Position numbers and translations under genes: made by a program. The notes beneath the pieces were generated by a model. That model saw only the letters and a program-made list of their open reading frames with translations. It searched no databases and had not been told where the DNA came from. This document shows positions 35,616 to 44,576 of a DNA stretch of 64,000 nucleotides, in pieces; position 1 is the stretch's first letter, and each line of letters begins with the position of its first letter. The DNA is taken from NCBI GenBank assembly GCA_029688905.1, contig JARULB010000008.1, positions 62,001-126,000 on the forward strand, given 5' to 3'. This stretch comes from Balneolales bacterium ANBcel1 (GTDB taxonomy: Bacteria > Bacteroidota > Rhodothermia > Balneolales > Natronogracilivirgulaceae).

Positions 35616-37127
35616 CTACCTGTCTGTCCGGAAGCCTTCCACCCTGACTTCATACTGCAATCCTCTCAACAGGCCAAGGCTCATCAGCAGCATGATAACC
35701 GTAAACGGCAATGCGGCCGTGATCGCCATTTTCTGAAGAGCTTCCAGTCCGCCGGCATAGAGCAGCACTGCGGCTGTTCCGGAGATTACCAGGCCCCAGG
35801 TCAGTTTCTTATAAGTGGGCGGATGGAGTTTTCCACCGGAAGTCATCATGGAAAGCACAAAGGTTGCGGAGTCGGCCGAGGTGATAAAAAACACCGACAG
35901 GAGCAGTATCGTGATGAGGCTCAGAAGGTGTGTAAGCGGGAAATGTTCGTAAAGCAGAAAAAGGCCGACCGAAACGTCTCCGGCTATACTTTCCGCGATA
36001 CCGGCCTGGTGTGTGAGTTCAAGATCAAATGCCGCACCTCCGAACGCGCTGAACCAGACAAAAGTGAGTAGCACAGGCACAACCAGGGCCCCGGCAACAA
36101 ACTCACTGATGGTCCGGCCACGCGAAATACTGGCCACAAAGAGACCAACAAACGGTGCCCAGGCAATCCACCAGGCCCAGTAGAAAAGCGTCCAGGACTG
36201 TGTCCATTCATAGCCGCGGAACGGATTGGTCGACAAACTCATGCTCAAAAAATTGGTGGCGAAATCGGCTGTGGTCTGCGTAAAAATATTGAGGATGTAG
36301 ACGGTGGGGCCCATCACCACCATAAACGCCAGCAGGGCGATGGCCAGCACTATGTTGGTCTTGCTCAGAATCTGGATGCCCTTGTCGACGCCCGTCATGG
36401 TAGAGATCAGGAAAAAAACGGTAACCACAGCAATCACAACGAGGGTGGCGGTAAAACCGGCTTCAAACCGAAACACTTCGCCGAGTCCCGATGTAATCTG
36501 CATTGCCCCGAGTCCAAGTGAAGTGACAATACCAAAGATGGTCGCAAATACTCCGAGTATATCGATCAGGTAGCCGATCGGACCGTAGATCCGGTTTCCG
36601 ATCAGCGGGTAAAAACAGCTTGATATCAGAGGCGGCATCCCGCGGCGAAATGAAAAATAGGCGATACACAGACTCATGGTAATGTAGATGGCCCACGGCT
36701 GAATTCCCCAGTGAAAAAAGCTGTACTGCATGGCAAAACGCGCTGCTTCACCCGATTCCTGGCGGATATGTTCCGGTGGATTCAGATAGTGACTCATTGG
36801 CTCAGCCACTCCCCAGAAAATCAGGCCGATTCCCATTCCGGCCGCGAAAAGCATACTGAACCAGCCGAAATAGGAAAATTGCGGCTTTTCATGCTGTTGC
36901 CCCAGCTTGAAGCTGCCGTATTTGCTGAGTGCCAGGTAGAGATTGAACAGCAGAAACAGCAGCGCTGCAACCATATACCCCCAGCCAAACAGTTCCAGAA
37001 TCTGCCCATGCACAAAGGTGGCAAATGCGAACAGATGGTCAGGCAGAAAGATCCCCGGTATGGCAAATACCAGAACCATAAACAGGGAAATCACGAAAAC
37101 GAGATTATTTTTGAGCCGTTCCATCAT
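35616..37127 (-). CDS. BCCT-family betaine/choline/carnitine transporter
   Basis: 503 residues with about twelve membrane helices. The signature is clear: FHWGIQPWAIYITMSLC (helix 3 region), TLFYWAWWIAWAPFVGLFVA and SRGRTISEF, and the glycine stretch GMGIGLIFWGVAEP. BCCT carriers take up osmoprotectants such as glycine betaine with Na+ or H+; which substrate is used here is not readable. The short C-terminal tail means there is no long osmosensing domain. It is preceded, 15 bases upstream, by a universal stress protein gene, so the two probably form an operon linked to osmotic stress. Confidence 0.95.
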   Translation of the reverse strand: MMERLKNNLVFVISLFMVLVFAIPGIFLPDHLFAFATFVHGQILELFGWGYMVAALLFLLFNLYLALSKYGSFKLGQQHEKPQFSYFGWFSMLFAAGMGIGLIFWGVAEPMSHYLNPPEHIRQESGEAARFAMQYSFFHWGIQPWAIYITMSLCIAYFSFRRGMPPLISSCFYPLIGNRIYGPIGYLIDILGVFATIFGIVTSLGLGAMQITSGLGEVFRFEAGFTATLVVIAVVTVFFLISTMTGVDKGIQILSKTNIVLAIALLAFMVVMGPTVYILNIFTQTTADFATNFLSMSLSTNPFRGYEWTQSWTLFYWAWWIAWAPFVGLFVASISRGRTISEFVAGALVVPVLLTFVWFSAFGGAAFDLELTHQAGIAESIAGDVSVGLFLLYEHFPLTHLLSLITILLLSVFFITSADSATFVLSMMTSGGKLHPPTYKKLTWGLVISGTAAVLLYAGGLEALQKMAITAALPFTVIMLLMSLGLLRGLQYEVRVEGFRTDR

Positions 37128-37142
37128 ATCACTTGTATCGGG

Positions 37143-37967
37143 TTATATACCGGAGGGTGGTTCGGCGACGATCAGCAAGGAACTGTTCACCCGGTGGGGA
37201 AGAGATTCGGCGTTGGATCCAAGAATATTGTCAAGTGGCTTCTTTTTTTCATTGCGACCGACAATGACAAGGCCGGCGTCGCTGCTTTTGGCGACACGCG
37301 CAATCTTGCGGCGGATGGATCCTGTAGCCAGTTCCGTTCGGGAAGATTTGAATCCGCCGTGGCAGGCTTCGGCCAGCCGCTCCATCTTGATCCGCATCTC
37401 CCGCTCTCTTTTGGCATCTGTTTCAGGATCAGGCGCGCGATCCCTGACATGCAGAAATTTCAGATGACTTCCCGGCCAGGGAGCACGCTTCAGCAGGGGT
37501 AGTACCTTTTTGTCGGCCTCCTTGCAATCGGTGGCATACAGGACAACCGACAGCCCGGAGTCGCCGCCGGAATATCTTCGGCTTTTGTGGATCAGCGTTG
37601 TAAAACTGCACATTCGCAGTATGTCGATATCCGGACTACTCAGAATCGCACGTTTAATCACATTTTTTCTCTTCCAGGGAATAGCGATGTAGTCGGCCTC
37701 CTCTTCGACAGCCAACCGGCACACGTTGGAAGCGATCCCGCCGCTTCCCGTAGCGGTGCTTACCCGGAAATCATGACGCTTAAACAGCTCCTCGAGCTGT
37801 GCCAGGGCATGATGCACGTTTGAATCCGGTTCCGCCCCTCCGACGCCCTCAACAATGTGGCAGAAACAGACAGTGTCGGTTCCCAGAAGGCCCAGGTATT
37901 CCGCCATCTCTTCCATCCTGGCCTCCGGCTCTTTCAAACTAACTGGTATGAAGGCTTTTTTGAGCAT
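37143..37967 (-). CDS. Universal stress protein, two tandem UspA domains
   Basis: 274 residues. Both halves have the UspA fold. The second has the ATP-binding pattern VIVGRNEKKKPLDNILGSNAE followed by VNSSLLIV (about 232-270), close to the G-2x-G-9x-G(S/T) consensus; the first half (about 5-150) has a weaker equivalent around IAIPWKRKNVIKRAI and SSPDIDILR. It lies 15 bases before the BCCT transporter gene. In other bacteria Usp proteins bind or regulate transporters, so a regulatory role for this carrier is plausible but inferred. Confidence 0.88.
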   Translation of the reverse strand: MLKKAFIPVSLKEPEARMEEMAEYLGLLGTDTVCFCHIVEGVGGAEPDSNVHHALAQLEELFKRHDFRVSTATGSGGIASNVCRLAVEEEADYIAIPWKRKNVIKRAILSSPDIDILRMCSFTTLIHKSRRYSGGDSGLSVVLYATDCKEADKKVLPLLKRAPWPGSHLKFLHVRDRAPDPETDAKREREMRIKMERLAEACHGGFKSSRTELATGSIRRKIARVAKSSDAGLVIVGRNEKKKPLDNILGSNAESLPHRVNSSLLIVAEPPSGI

Positions 37968-38438
37968 GCGCCGGGCTTTCGTTTGGTTGCAACTGCATCA
38001 CGGACCTTGCCGATGTTGAAAAGTAGCAGTTTCCGATGGAAAGACCATACCCTGATCGCCATGAAACTCAGCTCATAATCGATATCGGTTCTCTGGCTCT
38101 CTATACTCCCGTCCCGGGGCAGGATCGGCCGGTGGAAGAACCCTCTTTTTATAAGCTTTTACATTAAGCTTTCCTTATATTCACTGGCACTGTTTTTGTA
38201 TGCAATTCGTTGCATAAGTGACAGAAGGCGCAAAAAAATTTTCGTTACCGGGTCTTGTTGTGGCTGGATGATTTGGCTGCCGGCCATATGATAAGCGAAT
38301 GAACGGCCCTGGTCTGCACCGGGTGTACATTGTCAGGCGCCACGAAATAACAGGGCCTCTCCCGTATTATTAGAAGCAATTGCAACGTATGGCATTACAC
38401 CAGCGGAGCGATACAGATCCAATTCCGGTACAGAGCAC
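37968..38438. other. 471-base spacer with two inverted repeats
   Basis: No convincing gene. AT-rich around 38145-38240, probably the promoter zone for the Usp-BCCT operon. Two copies of AAGCTT (38153-38158 and 38166-38171) lie 13 bases apart, and 28 bases further is a perfect 7-bp inverted repeat around TTCG, TATGCAA-TTCG-TTGCATA (38199-38216). Confidence 0.4.
38199..38216. promoter_or_regulatory. Perfect inverted repeat, operator or hairpin candidate
   Basis: TATGCAA-TTCG-TTGCATA, seven perfect pairs. It can act as a DNA operator (an 18-base dyad) or, if transcribed, as a TTCG-capped hairpin. It is not followed by a T run, so not a terminator. Confidence 0.4.
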
Positions 38439-39800
38439 ATGAGTTTTTTGATATCCTTACAGCATACTGCACTAATGACCGTTTCAACAATCCAGACTGT
38501 TTCAAAACACCTGCCTGCCGTTGTGGCCGCAATCATTATCCTGGGCCTGGCATGCAACGATAATGCCCGTGCACATACGCCACTTTCGAATGCCTCGGCC
38601 GAGAAACCTGCGCGGACATTGTCATCGTTTGAAGTAAAACCATCCCTGTACCTTGACTGTCAGCAGTGCGACTACAACTACATCCGGGAGCACATCCGCT
38701 TTGTCAATTACGTGAGGGATCGCCAGCAAGCGGATATTCATGTGTTTATCACAACCACCCCCACCGGCGACGGTGGACGGCAGTACGAGTTTTCCTTCAT
38801 CGGAAGAGGTACATACAGCGATATTCGCTTTGATTTCACCCGGCTTACCGGGCGGGACATGACAGACAGCCAAATTCGTGAGCACGTAAAACAGGCCATC
38901 GAAATGGGGCTTGCGCCATTCATGATTCAAACTCCCATCGGTGACCGGTTTGATTTGCAGTTCCATGGCGTTGATGAAGACCTTTTTCCGGATATTGCCG
39001 TTGATGACCCCTGGAACCACTGGGTATTTGAAATTTATGCAGGCCGCTTCCAGCTTCAGCTGGAGAGTCAGCAGAAAAATTTTGACTCCCGATGGGGAGT
39101 TTGGGCGGATCGCGTGACCGATGACTGGAAGTTTCGCATCCGGCCCTATTTCAACTATCACTACGAGGAGATTGACCGGGAAGACGAGGAGAAAGCCGTC
39201 AGCCACCGCCACCGGCACGGACTGGACACCTATGCCATTAAAAGCATAACGGACCACTGGTCCATTGGCCTCTTCGGCGACTACCTGACCCGCAAAGACC
39301 GGAATACGAAACACCGCATCCGTATAACCCCCGGTATCGAATACAGCATTTTTCCGTACGACGAGGCCACTCGCAGGTCGATTACCCTGAGATATCTTGC
39401 GGGATATACCTATATCGACTATTACGAACCGACCATCTTCGACAAAACGGAGCAGCAGTTGCTGAACCAGCGCGTGGAGATCCGGAGTCAGTATACACAG
39501 CCCTGGGGAAACATCAATCTGGGTGTGATCGGCTCACACTATTTCCACGATTTCGATTTCCGAAGGCTTGATACCTATCTGCGGCTCTCCATTCGACTGA
39601 CCGAAGGCCTTTCCCTGAGTTTTCAGACCGATTACAACATTGTCCAGGACCAGCTCACGCTGCGGGCGGGCGAACAGAATCTTGAAGATATCCTGCTTGC
39701 ACAGCAGGAAATGGCTACCGATTACTATCTGAGGGGGTTGATTGCCATCTCCTACACCTTCGGTTCCGATTTCGCAAATATCGTAAACACCCGGTTTTGA
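38439..39800 (+). CDS. Uncharacterised outer-membrane protein
   Basis: 453 residues. A signal peptide ends at about residue 45 (AIIILGLACNDNARA). The first mature part (about 65-165) is a mixed domain with DCQQCDYNYIREHIRFVNY and FITTTPTGDGGRQYEFSFIG. The rest is alternating beta-strand sequence (WVFEIYAGRFQLQLESQQ to IAISYTFGSDFANIVNTRF) ending in Phe, as in outer-membrane beta barrels. I have seen this protein type in Bacteroidota annotations as hypothetical but do not know a named family. ATG 38475 is a second possible start and also leaves a signal. No operon partner. Confidence 0.7.
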   Translation: MSFLISLQHTALMTVSTIQTVSKHLPAVVAAIIILGLACNDNARAHTPLSNASAEKPARTLSSFEVKPSLYLDCQQCDYNYIREHIRFVNYVRDRQQADIHVFITTTPTGDGGRQYEFSFIGRGTYSDIRFDFTRLTGRDMTDSQIREHVKQAIEMGLAPFMIQTPIGDRFDLQFHGVDEDLFPDIAVDDPWNHWVFEIYAGRFQLQLESQQKNFDSRWGVWADRVTDDWKFRIRPYFNYHYEEIDREDEEKAVSHRHRHGLDTYAIKSITDHWSIGLFGDYLTRKDRNTKHRIRITPGIEYSIFPYDEATRRSITLRYLAGYTYIDYYEPTIFDKTEQQLLNQRVEIRSQYTQPWGNINLGVIGSHYFHDFDFRRLDTYLRLSIRLTEGLSLSFQTDYNIVQDQLTLRAGEQNLEDILLAQQEMATDYYLRGLIAISYTFGSDFANIVNTRF

Positions 39801-39825
39801 CAGGCAGGTGCCGACCCGGGCCGAA

Positions 39826-40926
39826 TCAGTTGATCCGGTTCAGCATGCGCCGCACCCGTGGCAGGAACCGTTCTCGATCCCAGGAGAAGTATATTACCCA
39901 GGCTCTGCCGACAATGTGGTCATCCGGGACAAATCCCCAGAAACGGCTGTCTTCACTGTTGTCGCGGCTGTCGCCGACCATGAAGTAGTAGTCCTGGCGG
40001 ATGGTGTACTGATCGGTGGTATCTCCGTTGATGATAAACAGGTTCTGATCTCTTGAAACCGTGTTGCGCTCATACCGGGTGACAATATCCTCGTAGAGGT
40101 GCCAGTTCTCATCAGTCAGGATAACCTGCTGTCCTTCAAACGGGATGATGATATCCGGCAGGTTGTGGTAGTTCCCCGAAAAGCCGGAGGCGAAGGTGAA
40201 CGGCTGTCGTGCGTAATCATTAAAACTTTCGGGCAGCACAAGCGGCTGAACCGAGGCGATTTCGGGCCATTCCGCCATGGCATCGGCAACATCGGCGGTC
40301 ATGTTGATTCGATAGCGATCCCCGGACGACTGCAGAACCTGTCCACCGGCATTCCGGACTTTGCTTGGGCTAAGCCTCAGTCGCTGACGCACCTGCACGT
40401 CATAGTGCTGCTCGAACGTATCCAGGTGTTCTTCAGGCTGGCTGTTGATGTGGATCACCTTGTCGCGAATACTCAGCGTATCTCCGGCTATACCGACGGT
40501 CCGCTTGATGTAATTTGTTTTCTGGGAGATGGCCTCGTCCTCAATGGGGTAATTGAAGACCAGAATATCACCTCGGCGCACACTCATGAACCCCGGCATG
40601 CGGAACCAGGGGAGCTCCAGGCCACGGATATAGATGCCGGTAAACGGGATGCCGACGGTCATGGGACTTCGGGCGCCGTAATGCAGTTTGGAGACCAGAA
40701 GGAAATCGCCGGTCAGCAGTGTCGACTCCATCGACGGGGTGGGGATGCGGAACGCCTCCAGAAACAGAGCCCGGATAATCAATGCTGCGACAGCGGCAAA
40801 CAGGATAGCGTCCAGCCACTCCCGGGCCCAGGATTTCGCGTTTTTAGCCTCTTCCCTGGATTTCCTGTCCAGAGCCCGGCGGCTTTCTTTTCGCCTGGTA
40901 TTTTTCTCTTCTTTCTTTCCGGCCAA
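39826..40926 (-). CDS. lepB: Signal peptidase I
   Basis: 366 residues; cleaves signal peptides of exported proteins at the outer face of the inner membrane. The start is a TTG at 40926; no ATG precedes the membrane helix. A very basic N-terminal tail (residues 2-32) is followed by one membrane helix (about 38-58) and the Ser/Lys dyad: S65 in PTPSMES and K141 in YIKRTVG. The GDNRDNSEDSR-like box appears as GDSRDNSEDSRFWG near 330. An unusually long insertion (about 165-300) separates the boxes. The gene follows lepA and one unknown gene on the same strand; in E. coli lepA and lepB are also adjacent. Confidence 0.95.
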   Translation of the reverse strand: MAGKKEEKNTRRKESRRALDRKSREEAKNAKSWAREWLDAILFAAVAALIIRALFLEAFRIPTPSMESTLLTGDFLLVSKLHYGARSPMTVGIPFTGIYIRGLELPWFRMPGFMSVRRGDILVFNYPIEDEAISQKTNYIKRTVGIAGDTLSIRDKVIHINSQPEEHLDTFEQHYDVQVRQRLRLSPSKVRNAGGQVLQSSGDRYRINMTADVADAMAEWPEIASVQPLVLPESFNDYARQPFTFASGFSGNYHNLPDIIIPFEGQQVILTDENWHLYEDIVTRYERNTVSRDQNLFIINGDTTDQYTIRQDYYFMVGDSRDNSEDSRFWGFVPDDHIVGRAWVIYFSWDRERFLPRVRRMLNRIN

Positions 40927-40987
40927 AGCAGTTTCAATTAATACGTTAAGGGGGACAGTTCAGGATCGCTGTATAATACGGCGCTTT

Positions 40988-41719
40988 TTATTTCAATTCC
41001 GCAGGCCGGGCAACCTTTTCGTTGAAAAACGAACCGTCGCGATAGCCGGCACGATACCACTGCTGCTCATTCAGCTCATAATAATGGTCTTCATATTCTC
41101 CCAGTTCGGGCACATTCAACAGCGTTCGTGTCAGTGTCCGCTTCACTTCGGGCATCAGATCCACGTATCGGCTGGCTCCGGCAAAAACCAGCCCCCTTCC
41201 GAAAGGCCCGTCAATATCCAGCACCATCATCGGTATGTCACCGTCGATAATAAACCAGTACTCAAACTGAATATAATGTCCGGGGCGGAATCCGCTTTCG
41301 CCCATGAGATGCTTGAGCTTCTGTGTCGGGTCGCCATAGGCTTTCTGAAGGCGGGCTCTCAATTCCCGGGTGGGTATCCGGTCGATGGCGGTACCGGCCT
41401 CAAAACCCGCGCCGGTCCACTGCACATCCCGGAAGCGGCGTTCAAAACGGACTCGGTCGCCGGTTTCCACTTTCACGATTTCCGGTTCCGCCAGCAGATC
41501 GCGAGGCTGCTCATCGCCATATCCGCCGGCATCGGGTGATACTATGGCTGTATAACCGGATTCCGGGGCAGAACGGTGTGCTGCCGGCAGACGTTCACCG
41601 CCGGTCCATGCCGTTCCTGCAGACGGCAGGAAAAGCAGCGGCATCAGCAACAGCAGGAGACATGCCGATGGCTTGTCCACTGTCCGGCCCCTACACGATA
41701 TCGTCCAGAAATCAGTCAT
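40988..41719 (-). CDS. Uncharacterised secreted protein between lepA and lepB
   Basis: 243 residues from ATG 41719, which overlaps the lepA stop by eight bases; a GTG at 41680 would give a better-sized signal peptide ([20 protein letters not shown]). The mature part has an N-terminal Gly/Ala/Pro-rich stretch and then a mixed domain (about 130-243) containing [36 protein letters not shown] and the C-terminal [18 protein letters not shown] do not recognise it. The position between lepA and lepB suggests a role in secretion or envelope, but that is context only. Confidence 0.75.
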   Translation of the reverse strand: MTDFWTISCRGRTVDKPSACLLLLLMPLLFLPSAGTAWTGGERLPAAHRSAPESGYTAIVSPDAGGYGDEQPRDLLAEPEIVKVETGDRVRFERRFRDVQWTGAGFEAGTAIDRIPTRELRARLQKAYGDPTQKLKHLMGESGFRPGHYIQFEYWFIIDGDIPMMVLDIDGPFGRGLVFAGASRYVDLMPEVKRTLTRTLLNVPELGEYEDHYYELNEQQWYRAGYRDGSFFNEKVARPAELK

Positions 41720-43508
41720 TGTCCATCGATAGCACAACGAGGAATGCCTCCTGGGGGATTTCAACGGATCCCACCTGCTTCATCCTCTTCTTGCCTTCCT
41801 TCTGCTTTTCAAGCAGTTTACGTTTTCGGGTGATGTCGCCGCCATAGCACTTGGCAGTTACGTCCTTACGCAATGCCCTTACCGTATCACGAGCTATGAT
41901 TTTCGCACCGATGGCCGCCTGGATAATCACTTCATACATCTGCCGGGGGATGAGTTTTTTGAGTTTGCCGCACAAACGCCTGCCCCATTCATAGGCTTTG
42001 TCCCGATGAACAATGCAGGATAGGGCATCGACAGGATCGCCATTCAGCAGTATGTCGAGCTTGACAAGCTGGCCCGGCCGGTTGCCGATCAGATCATAAT
42101 CCAGCGAGGCGTATCCCCTGGTCTGACTTTTCAGCCTGTCGTAAAAATCAAACACGATTTCGGCCAGCGGAAGCTCGTAAGTGATATCCACCCGTTTGGT
42201 ATCAAGGTACATCGTATTGACAAACACGCCCCGCTTATCCTGGCAGAGTTTCATCACCTGACCGATGTAGTCGGACGGGGTAATTATTTGCGCCTTGATA
42301 TACGGCTCAAGTACCCTGTTTATTTTGCCGGGCGGAGGCATGTCTGTGGGATTGTCCACCACGACCTCCTTTCCGTCGGTGGTTTCAACGATATACTCCA
42401 CGTTCGGAACGGTGGTTATGATATCCATGTCGAACTCCCGGTCCAGGCGCTCCTGAATAATCTCCATGTGGAGCATACCCAAAAAACCGGCACGAAAACC
42501 GAAACCCAGGGCGGCGGAGGTCTCGGGAACGTATTGCAGCGAAGCGTCATTGAGCTGCAGCTTCTCAAGGGCCGTGCGAAGGCTTTCAAAATCCTCGCTG
42601 TTGGTGGGATAGAGCCCGCTGAATACCTTGGGTTTGACTTCCTTGTAGCCGGGGATCTGTTCCTTGGCCATGTTGGCATGCTTGGTGACCGTATCCCCCA
42701 CTTTGGTATCTTCCAGCGATTTGACACTGCCGATGATGTATCCCACCTCACCGGCCGAAAGCGTCTTTCCCGGCACGGGCTTGATGGTCAGATAGCCGAT
42801 TTCATCGGCCTCATAATCCTTGCCGGTTGCCATAAAACGGATTTTTTCGCCCTGCTGGAGGGTGCCGTCCAGGAGCCTGACATACACCACCGAACCCCGG
42901 TAGGTATTGAAAACGGAATCGAATATCAGCGCCCTCAACGGCTTTTCGGGATCACCCTCGGGGGGCGGAACTCTCTTTACAATCTCCTCAAGCAGTGCAT
43001 CCACCCCTTCGCCCGTTTTTCCGGATACCGGGATGATCTCCTCGCGTTGGCATCCGATCAGATCCATCACCTGCTGGGCCGCGCTTTCCACATCCGATCC
43101 GGGCAGATCAATCTTGTTGAGTACCGGGATGATCTCCAGATTCTGGTCAATGGCCTGGTAAAGGTTGGATATGGTTTGCGCTTCGACGCCCTGGGTGGCG
43201 TCCACAATCAGCAGTGCGCCTTCGCATGCTTTCAGTGCCCTGGAAACTTCATAGGCGAAATCCACATGGCCCGGCGTGTCGATCAGGTTAAAATGGTACA
43301 ACGCGCCGTCCATCGCCTTGTAGTCCATACGAATAGCATGACTCTTGATCGTGATACCCCGCTCACGTTCCAGGTCCATATCATCCAGTATCTGTTCCTG
43401 CATCTCCCGCTCTGTGATGGTGCCGGTCCTTTCCAGGAGCCGGTCAGCCAGCGTGGATTTCCCATGATCAATGTGAGCGATGATGCAAAAATTTCGGATG
43501 TTCTTCAT
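41712..43508 (-). CDS. lepA: Elongation factor 4 (LepA, back-translocating GTPase)
   Basis: 598 residues, the standard length. The GTPase domain has [10 protein letters not shown] (P-loop), DTPGHVDF and NKID; the C-terminal LepA-specific domain is intact, with [24 protein letters not shown], and the final part [20 protein letters not shown]4 binds stalled or mistranslocated ribosomes. First gene of lepA-unknown-lepB on the reverse strand; divergent from hisG across a 168-base spacer. Confidence 0.97.
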   Translation of the reverse strand: MKNIRNFCIIAHIDHGKSTLADRLLERTGTITEREMQEQILDDMDLERERGITIKSHAIRMDYKAMDGALYHFNLIDTPGHVDFAYEVSRALKACEGALLIVDATQGVEAQTISNLYQAIDQNLEIIPVLNKIDLPGSDVESAAQQVMDLIGCQREEIIPVSGKTGEGVDALLEEIVKRVPPPEGDPEKPLRALIFDSVFNTYRGSVVYVRLLDGTLQQGEKIRFMATGKDYEADEIGYLTIKPVPGKTLSAGEVGYIIGSVKSLEDTKVGDTVTKHANMAKEQIPGYKEVKPKVFSGLYPTNSEDFESLRTALEKLQLNDASLQYVPETSAALGFGFRAGFLGMLHMEIIQERLDREFDMDIITTVPNVEYIVETTDGKEVVVDNPTDMPPPGKINRVLEPYIKAQIITPSDYIGQVMKLCQDKRGVFVNTMYLDTKRVDITYELPLAEIVFDFYDRLKSQTRGYASLDYDLIGNRPGQLVKLDILLNGDPVDALSCIVHRDKAYEWGRRLCGKLKKLIPRQMYEVIIQAAIGAKIIARDTVRALRKDVTAKCYGGDITRKRKLLEKQKEGKKRMKQVGSVEIPQEAFLVVLSMDND

Positions 43509-43620
43509 CTGAGGCTAATTAATTCTGTATGGTGATAAGCTTTATAAAATACGAAATATCCCTGCCAATCGTAACCAAATCCTGCATATGGTGGCACGAA
43601 AAACAATAAAAACATGTAAA

Positions 43621-43646
43621 TTTCACCGGTCATATTTTTATCTTTG
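43621..43646 (+). promoter_or_regulatory. Candidate hisG promoter
   Basis: TATCTTTG at 43639-43646 is an exact TAnnTTTG, the Bacteroidota -7 consensus; TTTC at 43621-43624 lies 14 bases upstream, closer than the textbook -33 box. If it is used, the transcript starts near 43653, so a TTG start at 43644 could not be translated. Confidence 0.4.
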
Positions 43647-43676
43647 CCCGTAATCCTGAACCCAACCCCACAAATT

Positions 43677-44549
43677 TTGGAGCAAAACAATTCTTCGCTG
43701 CGAATCGCCATTCAAAAAGGCGGGCGGCTTTCCGAAAAAACACTGCTGCTGCTGGAAAACATCGGCCTGGAGTTCGACAACTACAAAAACCGAATACTGG
43801 TACCCTGCAGGAACTACGATGTGGAGCTGCTGCTTATCCGCGATGATGACATACCGGAATATGTCCAGGACGGAATCTGTGAACTGGGCTTTGTAGGACA
43901 TAATGTCTGGGCGGAGAGCAAAGCGGATGTCACGCCGCTCCGTGGACTCGGTTTCGGGAAGTGCAGGCTCTCTGTCGCCGTGCCAAAGAACGGCGGGTTT
44001 TCCGCATTGAAGGATCTGAACGGACGCCGGATTGCCACCAGTTATCCGGTACTCACCCGCGAGCATTTTGAAAAGCAGGGTCTCTCCATAAAAACCATTG
44101 AAATCTCGGGAGCGGTTGAAATCGCCCCGACGCTCGATGTCGCCGATGCGATTTCCGATATCGTTTCGACCGGCGGAACTCTCAAAACAAACGGGCTGAT
44201 CGAACTGGAAACCATCCTCGAAAGCGAGGCCGAGTTGATTCGAACCAACCGGCCGATTGCCGATCACAAACAGGAGCTTATTCAGAAGTTCCTGATGCGA
44301 ATGGAGGCCCGTCAGAAAGCCGAGAAAAGCCGTTATATTATGATGAACGCTCCTGCCGACGCGTCCGATCAGATTTGCAGCATTATCCCCTCGCTGAAGA
44401 GTCCGACCGTACTGCCGCTTGCGGAAGAGAATATGGTCGCCATCCACTCGGTCATACCCATCCATCGGTTCTGGGAAGTGATGGAAGAGCTTAAAGCGGC
44501 CGGTGCCTCCGGTATCGTCATTCTTCCGATAGAAAACATGATCGTATAA
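43677..44549 (+). CDS. hisG: ATP phosphoribosyltransferase, long (HisGL) form
   Basis: 290 residues; first and controlling enzyme of histidine synthesis, joining ATP and PRPP. The core begins with LRIAIQKGGRLSEKT. DVELLLIRDDDIPEYVQDG and GAVEIAPTLDVADAISDIVSTGGTL are in place. The C-terminal ~75 residues (ENMVAIHSVIPIHRFWE to ILPIENMIV) form the ACT-like domain that binds histidine in long-form enzymes, so no HisZ is needed. There is no ATG start. TTG at 43677 leaves eight residues before the core, like other family members; TTG at 43644 is possible but overlaps a -7-like promoter box. hisD follows after 27 bases. Confidence 0.95.
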   Translation: MEQNNSSLRIAIQKGGRLSEKTLLLLENIGLEFDNYKNRILVPCRNYDVELLLIRDDDIPEYVQDGICELGFVGHNVWAESKADVTPLRGLGFGKCRLSVAVPKNGGFSALKDLNGRRIATSYPVLTREHFEKQGLSIKTIEISGAVEIAPTLDVADAISDIVSTGGTLKTNGLIELETILESEAELIRTNRPIADHKQELIQKFLMRMEARQKAEKSRYIMMNAPADASDQICSIIPSLKSPTVLPLAEENMVAIHSVIPIHRFWEVMEELKAAGASGIVILPIENMIV

Positions 44550-44576
44550 CTCCGGATCCTGAAAAAAACTGTTATC

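Noticed and set aside
37968-38092. Short plus-strand frame at the far side of the universal stress gene
   Set aside because: It is mainly antisense to the stress-protein gene and has no start signal or domain.
42288-43535. 415-codon plus-strand frame inside lepA
   Set aside because: Antisense to lepA, which is complete; no domain or signal seen.
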